NCBI RefSeq assembly: GCF_001486505.1
Contig: NZ_LN909063.1
Location: 617,642-681,641, forward strand
Length of the DNA: 64,000 bases
Origin: Paenibacillus rubinfantis
GTDB lineage: Bacteria; Bacillota; Bacilli; Paenibacillales; Paenibacillaceae
Reading direction: 5' to 3'
Of the stretch, positions 26,053-35,308 are shown one piece after another; the first letter of the stretch is position 1; every line of letters starts with the position of its first letter. A program made the position numbers and the translations under genes. The notes beneath the pieces are model-generated. The model made no database searches. It was not told the DNA's origin and saw nothing but the letters and a program-made list of their open reading frames with translations.

Positions 26053-26829
26053 ATGGAGTTAGAGATCAATAAACTTGGAGTTGTGTTCAGCGTCAACATC
26101 AAAGATGAAATTCCTAAACATGCTGATTTTTGGAGATATAACTACAGGCATTGGGAAGAAGAGACCTTTCGGATATTTAATAGATTTTTAGAATCTACGT
26201 ATGATTATTTGGATATTGGTGCATGGATTGGACCTACTGTTTTATATGGATCACAGAAATCCAAGCATGTATATGCTATTGAACCTAATAAAATGGTTTA
26301 TAATGAGTTAATTGAAAATGTTAGGCTTAATACTATGCACTCGCATAAAGTTACTTGTATTAATGCAGCGCTGAGTCCAAAATCAGGTAGTATAAATCTT
26401 TTCTTGAATTCAAATAACGGGGATTCTATGTCTTCAGTTTTATCCAGTGATTCCTCAATTGAAAGTTATGAAATCCCAGCAATAACCATTAATGAGCTGG
26501 CTGAACAATATAATTTGGATGATGTTAATTTTGTGAAAATTGATATTGAAGGTGCGGAGTATGAATTACTTCCTTCATTAAAATCATTTTTTCAAAAGAA
26601 TAAGCCTACATTATATTTATCGATACATCCGCCTTATTTGAAAAAGTATTTAGAGAATAAAGCTGATTCTAATATAACTGATGCATTTGTCAATTCAACC
26701 AAGAGGATGCTAGATACATTAAGTTCGTACAAATATATATATAATACGAACCAAGAGTTAATTATGATGGATGCCATCTATGAAGAGAGTAATTTTAACT
26801 CTTACGTATTTACCGATGAACTTTGGTGA
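26053..26829 (+). CDS. FkbM-family methyltransferase
   Basis: Protein of 258 aa. FkbM-type SAM-dependent O-methyltransferase: YLDIGAWIGPTVLYG (motif I), VYAIEPNKMVYNEL, NAALSPKSGSINLF, and VNFVKIDIEGAEYELL, the family hallmark. It probably methylates a sugar hydroxyl. It lies within the island operon 18 bp after a glycosyltransferase. Confidence 0.9.
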   Translation: MELEINKLGVVFSVNIKDEIPKHADFWRYNYRHWEEETFRIFNRFLESTYDYLDIGAWIGPTVLYGSQKSKHVYAIEPNKMVYNELIENVRLNTMHSHKVTCINAALSPKSGSINLFLNSNNGDSMSSVLSSDSSIESYEIPAITINELAEQYNLDDVNFVKIDIEGAEYELLPSLKSFFQKNKPTLYLSIHPPYLKKYLENKADSNITDAFVNSTKRMLDTLSSYKYIYNTNQELIMMDAIYEESNFNSYVFTDELW

Positions 26830-26875
26830 ATTTGACAAAGGATAATATGATTGTTACTACAAGGTGGTTTTTTAG

Positions 26876-28645
26876 ATGTTAACCAATATAACCAGCATCA
26901 TCCTCCTCACATACAACAAATTGGAATACACCCAAGCGTGTATTAACAGCATCCGTCAATACACCCCTCGAGGAACCTATCAATTAATAGTTGTGGACAA
27001 CAACTCGACAGATGGGACCCGCGAGTGGTTGGCGGAACAAACGGATGTTCTAACAATTTTTAATGAAGAAAATGTGGGGTTTCCAAAGGGCTGTAATCAA
27101 GGCATTGAAGTAGCTACGGGGGATAGTATACTCCTTCTTAATAATGACGTTCTTGTGACCGATCAGTGGCTTACTCTGATGAATGACTGCTTATATAGCT
27201 CAGACGATATCGGGGCAGTAGGTCCTGTAACGAATAGTGCTTATGGAGATCAGGAGGTACTAGCGAATTACTCGACATTAGAAGAAATGTGGGACTTTGC
27301 TAACTCTTATAATTCCAGCTCCGCTCCTAAATGGGAGCAACGGTTAAAATTAATCGGCTTTTGCATGTTAATCAAGAAGGAAGTTGTTGAAAAGGTTGGG
27401 CTACTAGATGAGATGTTTAGTCCTGGAATGTGTGAAGATAGTGATTATTCCGTTAGGATTATGCAAACAGGATATAAGCTAATGCTCTGTCAGAACGTCT
27501 TTATTCATCACTTTGGATCGACTTCATTTGGGGAAATGCCGGAGCAAAGACAACAGTTATGGAATAAAAATAGAGTTTTGTTTGAAGAAAAATGGGGTTT
27601 TCATACTGCACACCATATGCAGCCACGAGAAGATTTGATCGACCTCATGAACGAAGAGGATGCCGACAGGTCATTGAATATATTAGATGTAGGCTGTGCA
27701 TGTGGGGCAACATTACTGAAAGCAAAATATAAGTTTCCTAAGTCGAACTTGCAAGGAATTGAGAAAAATGAAAGTGCTGCATCTATTGCTAAATTAGTTT
27801 GCGATGTTATTGCTAGGGATGCGGAGCATTATTCATATCCAGAGGGTTATTACGACTATATCCTTTTGGGTGATGTCATAGATCAACTGGTTGACCCGGA
27901 AATGGTTTTAAAGAAGTTAGTTGCCTCCCTTAAACCAGGCGGGAAAATGATTGCCAGCATCCCAAATTCAACACACTATAGCGTTATATACTCATTATTA
28001 AAAAATGATACATTATATAGTGGTGGCGTAGTGAACCGTAGTAGCTTACACCTCTATTCATTACCTGAAATCCAAAAGCTGTTCTTAGAAGCTGGATTTA
28101 CGGAAATCAGATACAAGACAGTACAGAGTACAATGACTGATATAGAAGAGGGCTTTGTAGGCCATTTAAGTTCACTTGTAAATCTAGAGGATAATAATCA
28201 CCTTAAGTCGGTCAAATACTTGATTAGAGCTTCAAGAACCTCAGAATCTGATACACCTCAATTAGAGGAGTTACTCAAGAGAGTTGGGAAAGAAGATTCT
28301 TCGGATGCCATTTCGCTTATCGTTGGTATGATCAAAAATCACGAAATTGACAATAGAGATATTATAAGAGTCATTCACACTGTGAGTATAGATAAACAGC
28401 AAGTCTTTAATATTTTAGCGACCTCTTTTTTCGCTCAAGGTTTATTTAACGACATTATCCCACTCTTGAATGCATCTCTAGAGATTGATAGTAGACATCA
28501 TGATACATTGTATAACTATGCATATGTCCTATATCAGATTGGTGCACATGATCAAGCTTTGCACTACCTGAATGCGATCGATGTTAGAGATGACGCTTCT
28601 AACCAACTCTTAGAAATAATTATGAGAGCTCTTAATTCAATTTAA
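26876..28645 (+). CDS. GT2 glycosyltransferase / methyltransferase / TPR fusion
   Basis: Protein of 589 aa. Residues 1-240 are a canonical GT2 (rhamnosyltransferase-like): SIILLTYNKLEYTQACI, LIVVDNNSTDGTREWL, LLLNNDVLV (NxD), and CEDSDYSVRI (ED motif). Residues 265-420 are a class I methyltransferase (ILDVGCACGATLLKAK, LLGDVIDQLVDPE, LKPGGKMIASIPN). Residues 470-589 are TPR-like. The active-site motifs are intact, unlike those of the paralogue at 19903. Base composition returns toward the backbone here. Confidence 0.85.
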   Translation: MLTNITSIILLTYNKLEYTQACINSIRQYTPRGTYQLIVVDNNSTDGTREWLAEQTDVLTIFNEENVGFPKGCNQGIEVATGDSILLLNNDVLVTDQWLTLMNDCLYSSDDIGAVGPVTNSAYGDQEVLANYSTLEEMWDFANSYNSSSAPKWEQRLKLIGFCMLIKKEVVEKVGLLDEMFSPGMCEDSDYSVRIMQTGYKLMLCQNVFIHHFGSTSFGEMPEQRQQLWNKNRVLFEEKWGFHTAHHMQPREDLIDLMNEEDADRSLNILDVGCACGATLLKAKYKFPKSNLQGIEKNESAASIAKLVCDVIARDAEHYSYPEGYYDYILLGDVIDQLVDPEMVLKKLVASLKPGGKMIASIPNSTHYSVIYSLLKNDTLYSGGVVNRSSLHLYSLPEIQKLFLEAGFTEIRYKTVQSTMTDIEEGFVGHLSSLVNLEDNNHLKSVKYLIRASRTSESDTPQLEELLKRVGKEDSSDAISLIVGMIKNHEIDNRDIIRVIHTVSIDKQQVFNILATSFFAQGLFNDIIPLLNASLEIDSRHHDTLYNYAYVLYQIGAHDQALHYLNAIDVRDDASNQLLEIIMRALNSI

Positions 28646-28665
28646 TAGACTTTAAAAGGGTCTAA

Positions 28666-29427
28666 GTGAAGCCAGGTGATCTAATGGGCGTTTCCGCCGC
28701 AATGATAATAAAGGATTCATCTCGTTGTATTGAACGTTGTTTAGATAGCATATTAACAGCTGTTGACGAAATTGTAATTGTCGATACTGGTTCAACAGAC
28801 GGTACTGTAGAAATTGTAGAAGCCTATTGCCAACAGTATAAACATATACAACTTTATCATTTCCAATGGATCAACGACTTTTCTGCAGCTCGTAATTTTT
28901 CCTTGTCTAAGGTAACTCAGGAATGGACCTTTGTCGTTGATTCAGACGATGTTCTTCCTGAACAGGATCAATCTAAAATTCGAGAATATACAAACCAAAT
29001 GGATGCCCAAGGGAAAAAGTGCGTATTTGATATCGTTTACGACAATACCGTAGACGGTAAAATTGTTGAAACCATCCCTGTTGGCTACGTCAGATTATTC
29101 CCTAGTTCATTACGTTTTCAAGATAAAATCCATGAGCAAATTGTTTACCATCCGTTAGAGCGAATCCAGAGCGATATACATCTTCTCCACGATGGATATG
29201 ATTTTAATCAGATCGACCTTCGAGTCAAGAAAAAACGCAACATTGATCTTTTGATCCAAAGCTTGCAGGAAGATCAAGAGAATGCTAGGTTATGGATGCA
29301 TTTAGGACGAGAAATGATCGGATTGGATAATGATAAAGCCATTAGGTATCTTAATATCGCGGAATCGAAAGCGAAAAGCCCAGAAATGCTGGATTGGATC
29401 AGAAAGTCAAAATTAGAGATGAGTTGA
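28666..29427 (+). CDS. Family-2 glycosyltransferase (SunS type)
   Basis: Protein of 253 aa from GTG 28666 (AAAAGGG six bases upstream); ATG 28684 is an alternative start. GT2 motifs are AMIIKDSSRCIERCLDSI, EIVIVDTGSTDGTVEIV, INDFSAARNFSL and TFVVDSDDVLP (DSDD). A short helical tail follows. It is 8 bp ahead of a close paralogue at 29435. Confidence 0.85.
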   Translation: MKPGDLMGVSAAMIIKDSSRCIERCLDSILTAVDEIVIVDTGSTDGTVEIVEAYCQQYKHIQLYHFQWINDFSAARNFSLSKVTQEWTFVVDSDDVLPEQDQSKIREYTNQMDAQGKKCVFDIVYDNTVDGKIVETIPVGYVRLFPSSLRFQDKIHEQIVYHPLERIQSDIHLLHDGYDFNQIDLRVKKKRNIDLLIQSLQEDQENARLWMHLGREMIGLDNDKAIRYLNIAESKAKSPEMLDWIRKSKLEMS

Positions 29428-29434
29428 GGAAGCT

Positions 29435-30511
29435 ATGGAGCCGACTGTTTCTTTGGTAATGATCACAAAAAATGAAGAGGCCGTACTTCGTCGGTGTCTT
29501 GATAGTGCAGTTAGGTATGTGGATGAGATCGTAATCGTTGATACGGGGTCCACGGATAAGACTAAGGATATAGCCCGGGAGTATGGCGCCCGGGTGTTTG
29601 ATTTTGAGTGGGTTCAGGATTTTTCGGCCGCCCGCAACTTTGCTTTGTCGAAGGCGACAAGCGACTGGAGTTTAGTCTTGGATGCGGATGAGTATATTGC
29701 GAATGATTGCGGAGAAGCCATTCGTGAATTTATTGGTTCAAAAACTGCAATTGGCAAGGTGAAGAGAATCGACAAGTTTCTGGCAGAAGACGGGGATAAT
29801 TACGAGCAGATTTATATTTCGAGGCTTTTTCCAACGTCTTGCAGATATAGCGGAAGAATTCATGAGCAGATTGAATCGGGGCTTCCAAGATATAAAGTTG
29901 ATGTCGAAATTATGCATGATGGATATTATGGTCAGACAAAAAGCGACAGAAACATCCCGATATTGCAAAGTGTCATAGCCGAAAATCCTGCGGATCCTTA
30001 CTATCACTATCAAATAGCTAAAGAGTACCGGGGACTGGAGAAGCATTCTTTGTTTTATGAACATCTTAAAACGGCTTATGGTTTAATTCATCGTACTGAA
30101 GGATACGCTCCAAGCATCATCGTGAACTATTTATATGCAATGATTGCCTCGGGAAACTTGGAGAATGGCCTTGATGTCATTGAGGGGGAGCGTGAGTTTC
30201 TGTGGGAATATCCCGATTTCTTTTTTGCCTCAGGGTTGTACCTGCTGGAGCTCATTTCAAGAGACCCCGATCGATTTGGTGAGCTACTTCCGCTAATCGA
30301 AAAGTACTACCAGCGAGCTCTCGAAATAGGGGATAGTGATCTAGAAGGAAGTGTGCTGGGAACCGGGAGTTTTGCGGCATACCATAATCTCGGGGTTTTT
30401 TACGAGGTGACAGGTAATGTCAGCCAAGCTGTGCAGTATTATCAGAAGGCAGCTGCAATGAAATACCGGCCTTCCGCAGCTCGATTGAGCCGACTAGGTC
30501 ATGAATCCTGA
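29435..30511 (+). CDS. GT2 glycosyltransferase with TPR tail
   Basis: Protein of 358 aa. The SunS-like GT2 domain (residues 1-200) has VSLVMITKNEEAVLRRCL, EIVIVDTGSTDKTKDIA, VQDFSAARNFALS and SLVLDADEYIA. TPR-like repeats follow to the end (AAYHNLGVFYEVTGNVSQA). It resembles the N-terminus of the protein at 15776, the other end of the island. It ends the island; the next gene is a cold-shock gene. Confidence 0.87.
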   Translation: MEPTVSLVMITKNEEAVLRRCLDSAVRYVDEIVIVDTGSTDKTKDIAREYGARVFDFEWVQDFSAARNFALSKATSDWSLVLDADEYIANDCGEAIREFIGSKTAIGKVKRIDKFLAEDGDNYEQIYISRLFPTSCRYSGRIHEQIESGLPRYKVDVEIMHDGYYGQTKSDRNIPILQSVIAENPADPYYHYQIAKEYRGLEKHSLFYEHLKTAYGLIHRTEGYAPSIIVNYLYAMIASGNLENGLDVIEGEREFLWEYPDFFFASGLYLLELISRDPDRFGELLPLIEKYYQRALEIGDSDLEGSVLGTGSFAAYHNLGVFYEVTGNVSQAVQYYQKAAAMKYRPSAARLSRLGHES

Positions 30512-30649
30512 GATTTTGAAATTTCTTGTTTCACCCCCATCCTTCAAGGTTAATTAGGGTTAAGAGTGACTCCATTCCCTCTGTAGTGTTCAGACTAAAA
30601 TCCGACAAAACTTTACAAATTCCTTACAATAAAACCTTTTCCTTGGTAA

Positions 30650-30679
30650 TTGACACTGGATAAGTTCGGGTGGTATAGT
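30650..30679 (+). promoter_or_regulatory. Promoter of the cold-shock gene
   Basis: TTGACA (30650-30655), 18-base spacer, TATAGT (30674-30679). It leaves a 5' leader of about 60 nt before ATG 30744. Confidence 0.75.
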
Positions 30680-30743
30680 CAGACATGTGGGGCTTGGTTA
30701 CAAGGATCACACTCTTATTTGATAATGAAGGGAATGTTAGTGC

Positions 30744-30941
30744 ATGCAAGGTAAAGTAAAATGGTTCAACGCAGAAAAAGGCTACGGTTTCATCGAAACT
30801 GAAGAAGGCGGCGACGTATTCGTACACTTCTCCGCGATTCAATCTGAAGGCTTCAAAACGCTGGAAGAAGGCCAATCCGTCGAGTTCGAAATCGTTGAAG
30901 GCGCTCGAGGTCCACAAGCCGCTAACGTAATCAAACTGTAA
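30744..30941 (+). CDS. csp: Cold-shock protein (CspA family)
   Basis: Protein of 65 aa, a single cold-shock domain: [17 protein letters not shown] (RNP1 region KGYGFIE), [10 protein letters not shown] (RNP2) and the C-terminal [13 protein letters not shown]. It is a single-stranded nucleic-acid chaperone, monocistronic between its own promoter and a GC-rich terminator. Confidence 0.96.
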   Translation: MQGKVKWFNAEKGYGFIETEEGGDVFVHFSAIQSEGFKTLEEGQSVEFEIVEGARGPQAANVIKL

Positions 30942-31008
30942 TCATCCGGCACAGCCGACCTACATATGAACGGTACGATGGTTAACAATTAAAGATTCGC
31001 TAGCAACT

Positions 31009-31033
31009 CCCCGGGGAAACCCGGGGTTTTCTT
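31009..31033 (+). terminator. Terminator of the cold-shock gene
   Basis: CCCCGGG pairs with CCCGGGG around GAAA-type bases, followed by TTTTCTT. Confidence 0.9.
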
Positions 31034-31069
31034 ATGTAATCATTTCGCAAACGAACGAGGTGACCCTCC

Positions 31070-31576
31070 ATGCACAACCTTCGGCCCTGGCTCCGCTGGC
31101 TGCCGGCGATCGCGATGATGGCGATCCTGTTTGCGTTCTCTTCGCAATCGTATCAAGAGCAGTCGTTGGTACCGGATATCGAAAAAAACACCTCGGACCA
31201 ATCCATCAACGACTGGTTCGGCGGGATCCGGTTCAGCTACGGCGGGCATGAGATCAGCGTGGAGAGCGTGGGCGGGGCGAGCTTTATCGAGTTCTTCATC
31301 CGCAAGGCGGCGCATTTCGGAAGTTATGCCCTGTTGGCGGCGCTCCTGGTTTACGCCTTAGGCGGACGTGGGCGCTCCAACCGCCGGCGCCTCCTCCTCG
31401 CGATCTTGATCGCGTTCCTCTATGCCTGCACGGACGAGCTGCACCAGAGTATTACCCCGGGGCGGACCGCCTTGGTGCAGGACGTGGTGTTGGATACGAT
31501 CGGGGCAACCTTCGGCGCGGCGTTCACGATTTTGTTGAAACGATGGCGCGATGCCAAGAGACACCGTCGGGCCTGA
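31070..31576 (+). CDS. VanZ-family membrane protein
   Basis: Protein of 168 aa. VanZ-like signatures are an N-terminal hydrophobic helix ending FAFSSQSYQEQS, FIRKAAHFGSYALLAALL, and DELHQSITPGRTALVQDVVLD. About four membrane segments are expected. In vancomycin clusters VanZ gives low-level teicoplanin resistance, but most genomic copies are of unknown role and no van genes are nearby. Confidence 0.88.
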   Translation: MHNLRPWLRWLPAIAMMAILFAFSSQSYQEQSLVPDIEKNTSDQSINDWFGGIRFSYGGHEISVESVGGASFIEFFIRKAAHFGSYALLAALLVYALGGRGRSNRRRLLLAILIAFLYACTDELHQSITPGRTALVQDVVLDTIGATFGAAFTILLKRWRDAKRHRRA

Positions 31577-31648
31577 CAGCACAGGTGATTAGCCGGAATG
31601 TAAACATTTTTAGAGGGGGATGGTGTGCTTAACGCCCTCTTAACACTT

Positions 31649-31677
31649 TTTACTTTGCCTTTACACCATGGTATAAT
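31649..31677 (+). promoter_or_regulatory. Promoter of hpf
   Basis: TTTACT (31649-31654), 17-base spacer, TATAAT (31672-31677), 29 bp before the hpf start. Confidence 0.65.
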
Positions 31678-31706
31678 GAAGGTGCAAAGCAAAGGAGGAG
31701 TGCCCT

Positions 31707-32258
31707 ATGAATTTTAGTATTCGAGGACAGCAGATTGAAGTGACTGAGGCCTTGCGTGACTACGTAGACAAGAAGCTCAGCCGGCTTGACAAGTACTTTG
31801 ATGCACCCCCCACCTCAGACGGTACTGTCACATTAAGTGTGGTACGAGGTTTGCACGCGGTCGAGGTAACGATTCCTCTGACAGGCGTTGTGCTCCGCGC
31901 GGAAGACCGCAGCGATGATATGTATGCATCCATTGATGCGGTTGTGGACAAGCTTGAACGTCAAATCCGCAAGCACAAAACGAAAATCAACCGTAAACTG
32001 CGCCAGAAAGGCGTGAAGAACAGCCTCTTTGTAGAGGGCGCAACCGCAGGCTCCGTGGCTTTGGATGAAAGCGACGAAGAGCTGGAAGTGGTTCGCACGA
32101 AACGCTTCACCTTGAAGCCGATGGACGTAGAGGAAGCGATTTTGCAAATGAATATGGTAGGACACAATTTCTTCGTTTTCTCGAACATCGACACCAAGGA
32201 AGTGAACGTCGTTTACAAACGCAATGACGGCAAATACGGTTTGATCGAACAGGATTAA
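31707..32258 (+). CDS. hpf: Long-form ribosome hibernation-promoting factor
   Basis: Protein of 183 aa. The N-terminal S30AE/YfiA domain (MNFSIRGQQIEVTEALRDYV) binds the 30S decoding centre; a linker leads to the C-terminal dimerisation domain (VRTKRFTLKPMDVEEAILQM ... NVVYKRNDGKYGLIEQ) that makes 100S ribosomes. The start is ATG 31707 with AAAGGAGG. The position just before secA is the usual Firmicute order. Confidence 0.95.
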   Translation: MNFSIRGQQIEVTEALRDYVDKKLSRLDKYFDAPPTSDGTVTLSVVRGLHAVEVTIPLTGVVLRAEDRSDDMYASIDAVVDKLERQIRKHKTKINRKLRQKGVKNSLFVEGATAGSVALDESDEELEVVRTKRFTLKPMDVEEAILQMNMVGHNFFVFSNIDTKEVNVVYKRNDGKYGLIEQD

Positions 32259-32333
32259 CCCCTTGCACTCCGTGCAATCATGGCAATGGATTGAACTAGG
32301 TGGTAATTCCTGTGATCCCAACACTAAGGAAAC

Positions 32334-32366
32334 GAGCCTTATCCGCCCGCGGATAGGGCTCTTTAT
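32334..32366 (+). terminator. Terminator of hpf
   Basis: GAGCCTTATCCGC pairs with GCGGATAGGGCTC, followed by TTTATT. Confidence 0.9.
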
Positions 32367-32480
32367 TCGTATACAAAGGCGCTTTACCGCAGTGCAGACG
32401 TGATGGGGCGTGTTGCGGCGTGCCTTACAAACTGTTACAATTTAGGCAAATCATCTGTTTATGCGTGAAAGGGGTAAATC

Positions 32481-34988
32481 ATGCTGGGATTAGTAAAGAA
32501 GATTTTTGGCGACACGAACGAACGTGATGTCAAACGTCTGATGAAGACGGTAGATCATATTAATTCATTGGAGCCGCAATTTGAGGCACTTTCGGACGAG
32601 CAGTTGCAGGCGAAAACCGCCGAGTTCCGGGAACGGATCGAGAAAGGCGAGACGCTGGATGAGCTGCTTCCGGAGGCTTTTGCCACGGTACGGGAAGCTT
32701 CCAAGCGAACGCTGGGCATGCGTCATTTCGACGTGCAATTGATCGGCGGTATGGCGCTTCACGAAGGCCGGATCGCGGAAATGAAAACCGGTGAAGGGAA
32801 AACGCTGGTCGGCACCCTGCCGGTTTATTTGAATGCGCTCCTGGGGCAAGGCGTGCACGTCGTTACCGTCAACGACTACTTGGCACAACGCGACAGCCAG
32901 CAGATGGGGCAGATTTACAACTTCCTCGGCATGACGGTTGGGGTGAACCTGAACGGCATGGAGCATGAGCAGAAGCAGGAAGCGTATGCTTGCGACATCA
33001 CGTACGGAACGAACAACGAATTTGGGTTCGACTACCTGCGCGATAATATGGTGCTTTATAAGGAACAGATGGTACAGCGGCCGTTGTATTTTTGTATTAT
33101 TGACGAAGTGGACTCCATTTTGATCGATGAAGCACGGACACCGCTTATTATTTCCGGTCAAGCTCAGAAATCGACCGAGTTGTATTATGCAGCCGACCGA
33201 TTTGTGAAGACGTTGACTCCGGAAGAAGATTTTACAGTAGACATTAAAGTCAAGGCCGTTTCGCTGACCGAAAAAGGGGTCGCCAAAGCGGAGCGCGTCT
33301 TCGGCATTGATAACTTGTACGATCATAAGCACGTTACGCTGAACCACCATGTGGTGCAAGCGCTCAAAGCGAACGTCATCATGCGCCGCGACGTGGATTA
33401 CGTCGTGACAGATGACGAAGTGCTGATCGTCGACGAATTTACGGGGCGGATCATGCAAGGCCGCCGTTACAGCGACGGGTTGCACCAGGCTATCGAAGCC
33501 AAGGAAGGGATCGAGGTTCAGAACGAAAGCATGACGCTGGCGACGATCACATTCCAGAACTACTTCCGGATGTATCGCAAGCTGGCCGGGATGACCGGTA
33601 CGGCGAAAACAGAGGAAGAGGAATTTAAGAAAATTTACGGCCTGGAAGTACTGCAGGTGCCGACCAACCGGCCGAACCAACGCCAAGATATGGCGGACGT
33701 TGTTTATAAGAGCGTCGACGGCAAGTTTAAAGCGGTTGTTGATGAAATCGTTGAACGTCATAAGAAAAATCAACCGGTACTTGTCGGTACGATCTCGATC
33801 GAGAACTCCGAACGCGTATCCGAAATGCTCAAGCGTAAAGGCGTACCGCATAAGGTGCTGAACGCAAAATACCATGCGGAGGAAGCGGAAATCATTTCCC
33901 GCGCCGGGGAACCGGGCTCCGTGACCATCGCCACGAACATGGCGGGCCGTGGTACCGATATTTTGCTTGGCGAAGGCGTGGCCGATTTAGGCGGCCTGCA
34001 TATCATAGGTACCGAGCGTCATGAATCGCGCCGGATCGATAACCAGCTGCGCGGTCGTGCCGGTCGTCAAGGTGACCCGGGTTCCACGCAATTCTACCTG
34101 TCGCTGGGCGACGAATTGATGAAACGGTTTGGTGCGGATAACGTGCTGAACATGATGGATCGCCTCGGTTTCGAGGAAGATCAGCCGATTGAGAGCAAGA
34201 TGATCACCCGTGCCATCGAGTCCGCCCAAAAGCGCGTTGAAGGCAACAACTTCGACGTGCGTAAAGTCGTCCTGCAATATGACGACGTGATGAACCAACA
34301 GCGCGAGATCATCTACAAACAACGCCGCGAGCTGCTGGAATCTGAGAATATTAAGCAAATCATTCTCGATATGATCAAACCGGTCATCGAACGGGTTGTT
34401 GAGGCCCATACTGCTGACGAACTCCCAGAGAACTGGGAGCTGCAGGAAGTCGCCGATTACGTCAACAGTAAGCTGCTGGACGAGGGCGCCATTTCTAAGG
34501 ACGATCTATGGGGCAAAGAGCCTAACGAGATGGTCGAGTATATTTTTGAACGCGTCCTGACCAAATACGATGCTCGCGAAGAAGCTATTGGTCCGGAATT
34601 GGTCCGCGAGTTCGAGAAGGTTATTGCACTTCGCTCCGTTGACAGCAAGTGGATGGACCATATCGACGCGATGGATCAGCTGCGCCAAGGGATTCATCTT
34701 CGGGCTTATGGCGGTACCGATCCGCTGCGCGAATATCAATTTGAAGGCTACGAGATGTTTAACGCAATGATCGCCAGCATCCAGGAAGAAGTTGCGACCT
34801 ACATCATGAAGGCTCAGGTTGAATCGAACCAAGAGCGTCAAGCGGTTGTGGATGAGAGCAAAATCTCCACCAGCGGCGAGCCGGCGGAGAAACGCCCCGT
34901 GAAACGCGGCGATGCCATTGGACGCAACGACCTGTGCCCATGTGGCAGCGGGAAGAAGTACAAACACTGCCACGGCCAGAACGCTTAG
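32481..34988 (+). CDS. secA: Preprotein translocase ATPase SecA
   Basis: Protein of 835 aa, full length for Firmicute SecA. Features: Walker A (MKTGEGKTL), [27 protein letters not shown], the preprotein cross-linking domain, [20 protein letters not shown], and the C-terminal zinc/SecB-type tail [14 protein letters not shown]. It drives protein export through SecYEG. The start is ATG 32481 with AAAGGGG. It is followed by element E2 and a terminator, so prfB is probably expressed partly on its own. Confidence 0.97.
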   Translation: MLGLVKKIFGDTNERDVKRLMKTVDHINSLEPQFEALSDEQLQAKTAEFRERIEKGETLDELLPEAFATVREASKRTLGMRHFDVQLIGGMALHEGRIAEMKTGEGKTLVGTLPVYLNALLGQGVHVVTVNDYLAQRDSQQMGQIYNFLGMTVGVNLNGMEHEQKQEAYACDITYGTNNEFGFDYLRDNMVLYKEQMVQRPLYFCIIDEVDSILIDEARTPLIISGQAQKSTELYYAADRFVKTLTPEEDFTVDIKVKAVSLTEKGVAKAERVFGIDNLYDHKHVTLNHHVVQALKANVIMRRDVDYVVTDDEVLIVDEFTGRIMQGRRYSDGLHQAIEAKEGIEVQNESMTLATITFQNYFRMYRKLAGMTGTAKTEEEEFKKIYGLEVLQVPTNRPNQRQDMADVVYKSVDGKFKAVVDEIVERHKKNQPVLVGTISIENSERVSEMLKRKGVPHKVLNAKYHAEEAEIISRAGEPGSVTIATNMAGRGTDILLGEGVADLGGLHIIGTERHESRRIDNQLRGRAGRQGDPGSTQFYLSLGDELMKRFGADNVLNMMDRLGFEEDQPIESKMITRAIESAQKRVEGNNFDVRKVVLQYDDVMNQQREIIYKQRRELLESENIKQIILDMIKPVIERVVEAHTADELPENWELQEVADYVNSKLLDEGAISKDDLWGKEPNEMVEYIFERVLTKYDAREEAIGPELVREFEKVIALRSVDSKWMDHIDAMDQLRQGIHLRAYGGTDPLREYQFEGYEMFNAMIASIQEEVATYIMKAQVESNQERQAVVDESKISTSGEPAEKRPVKRGDAIGRNDLCPCGSGKKYKHCHGQNA

Positions 34989-35006
34989 GTGGAACTTTCG
35001 CTAAGT

Positions 35007-35189
35007 TAACGGACACCAGTGACGCTAGTTAGAGTGGTTTGAACTTGTTTCGATTCTAACGGACCTGAAGGACTTTATTGGGTCAAACAACGTTACATTT
35101 GCCGCTATAAGTGCCTAATAAGGTCTGTGGAGTCCGTTACAGCAGGAAATATCCGGGAAATGGGCCAATAAGGTCATTACGGTCCTTTA
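35007..35189 (-). repeat. Four-hairpin intergenic element E2 (TAACGGACC subfamily)
   Basis: Words at 35007 (degenerate TAACGGACACC) and 35057 (TAACGGACCTGAAGG) and inverted words at 35117 (AATAAGGTCTGTGG...TCCGTTA) and 35167 (AATAAGGTCATTAC...). The pitch is 50/60/50 over 183 bp, identical to E1. The spacer at 35140-35166 again contains GGAAATATCCGGGAAAT, reverse orientation of the TTTCCGG spacer. Central regions of E1 and E2 differ, while word pairs and spacer are conserved. Confidence 0.85.
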
Positions 35190-35226
35190 CGTTTAGCTCA
35201 GCGTAGGCAAAGTGTAGAAAAGAAAC

Positions 35227-35264
35227 AACGGGTGGCCTGGGAATCCCCGGGTTGCCCGTTTTTG
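35227..35264 (+). terminator. Terminator downstream of secA/E2
   Basis: AACGGG...CCTGGG pairs with CCCCGG...CCCGTT, followed by TTTTT. Confidence 0.75.
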
Positions 35265-35308
35265 CCCGTTTGGGCTGCATAATTGAAGAAAGAAAGGTGA
35301 TCTAACGT

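Noticed and set aside
32565..33875. Long minus-strand open frame (436 codons) opposite secA
   Set aside because: Pure shadow of secA codon bias; no ribosome site, no family resemblance.
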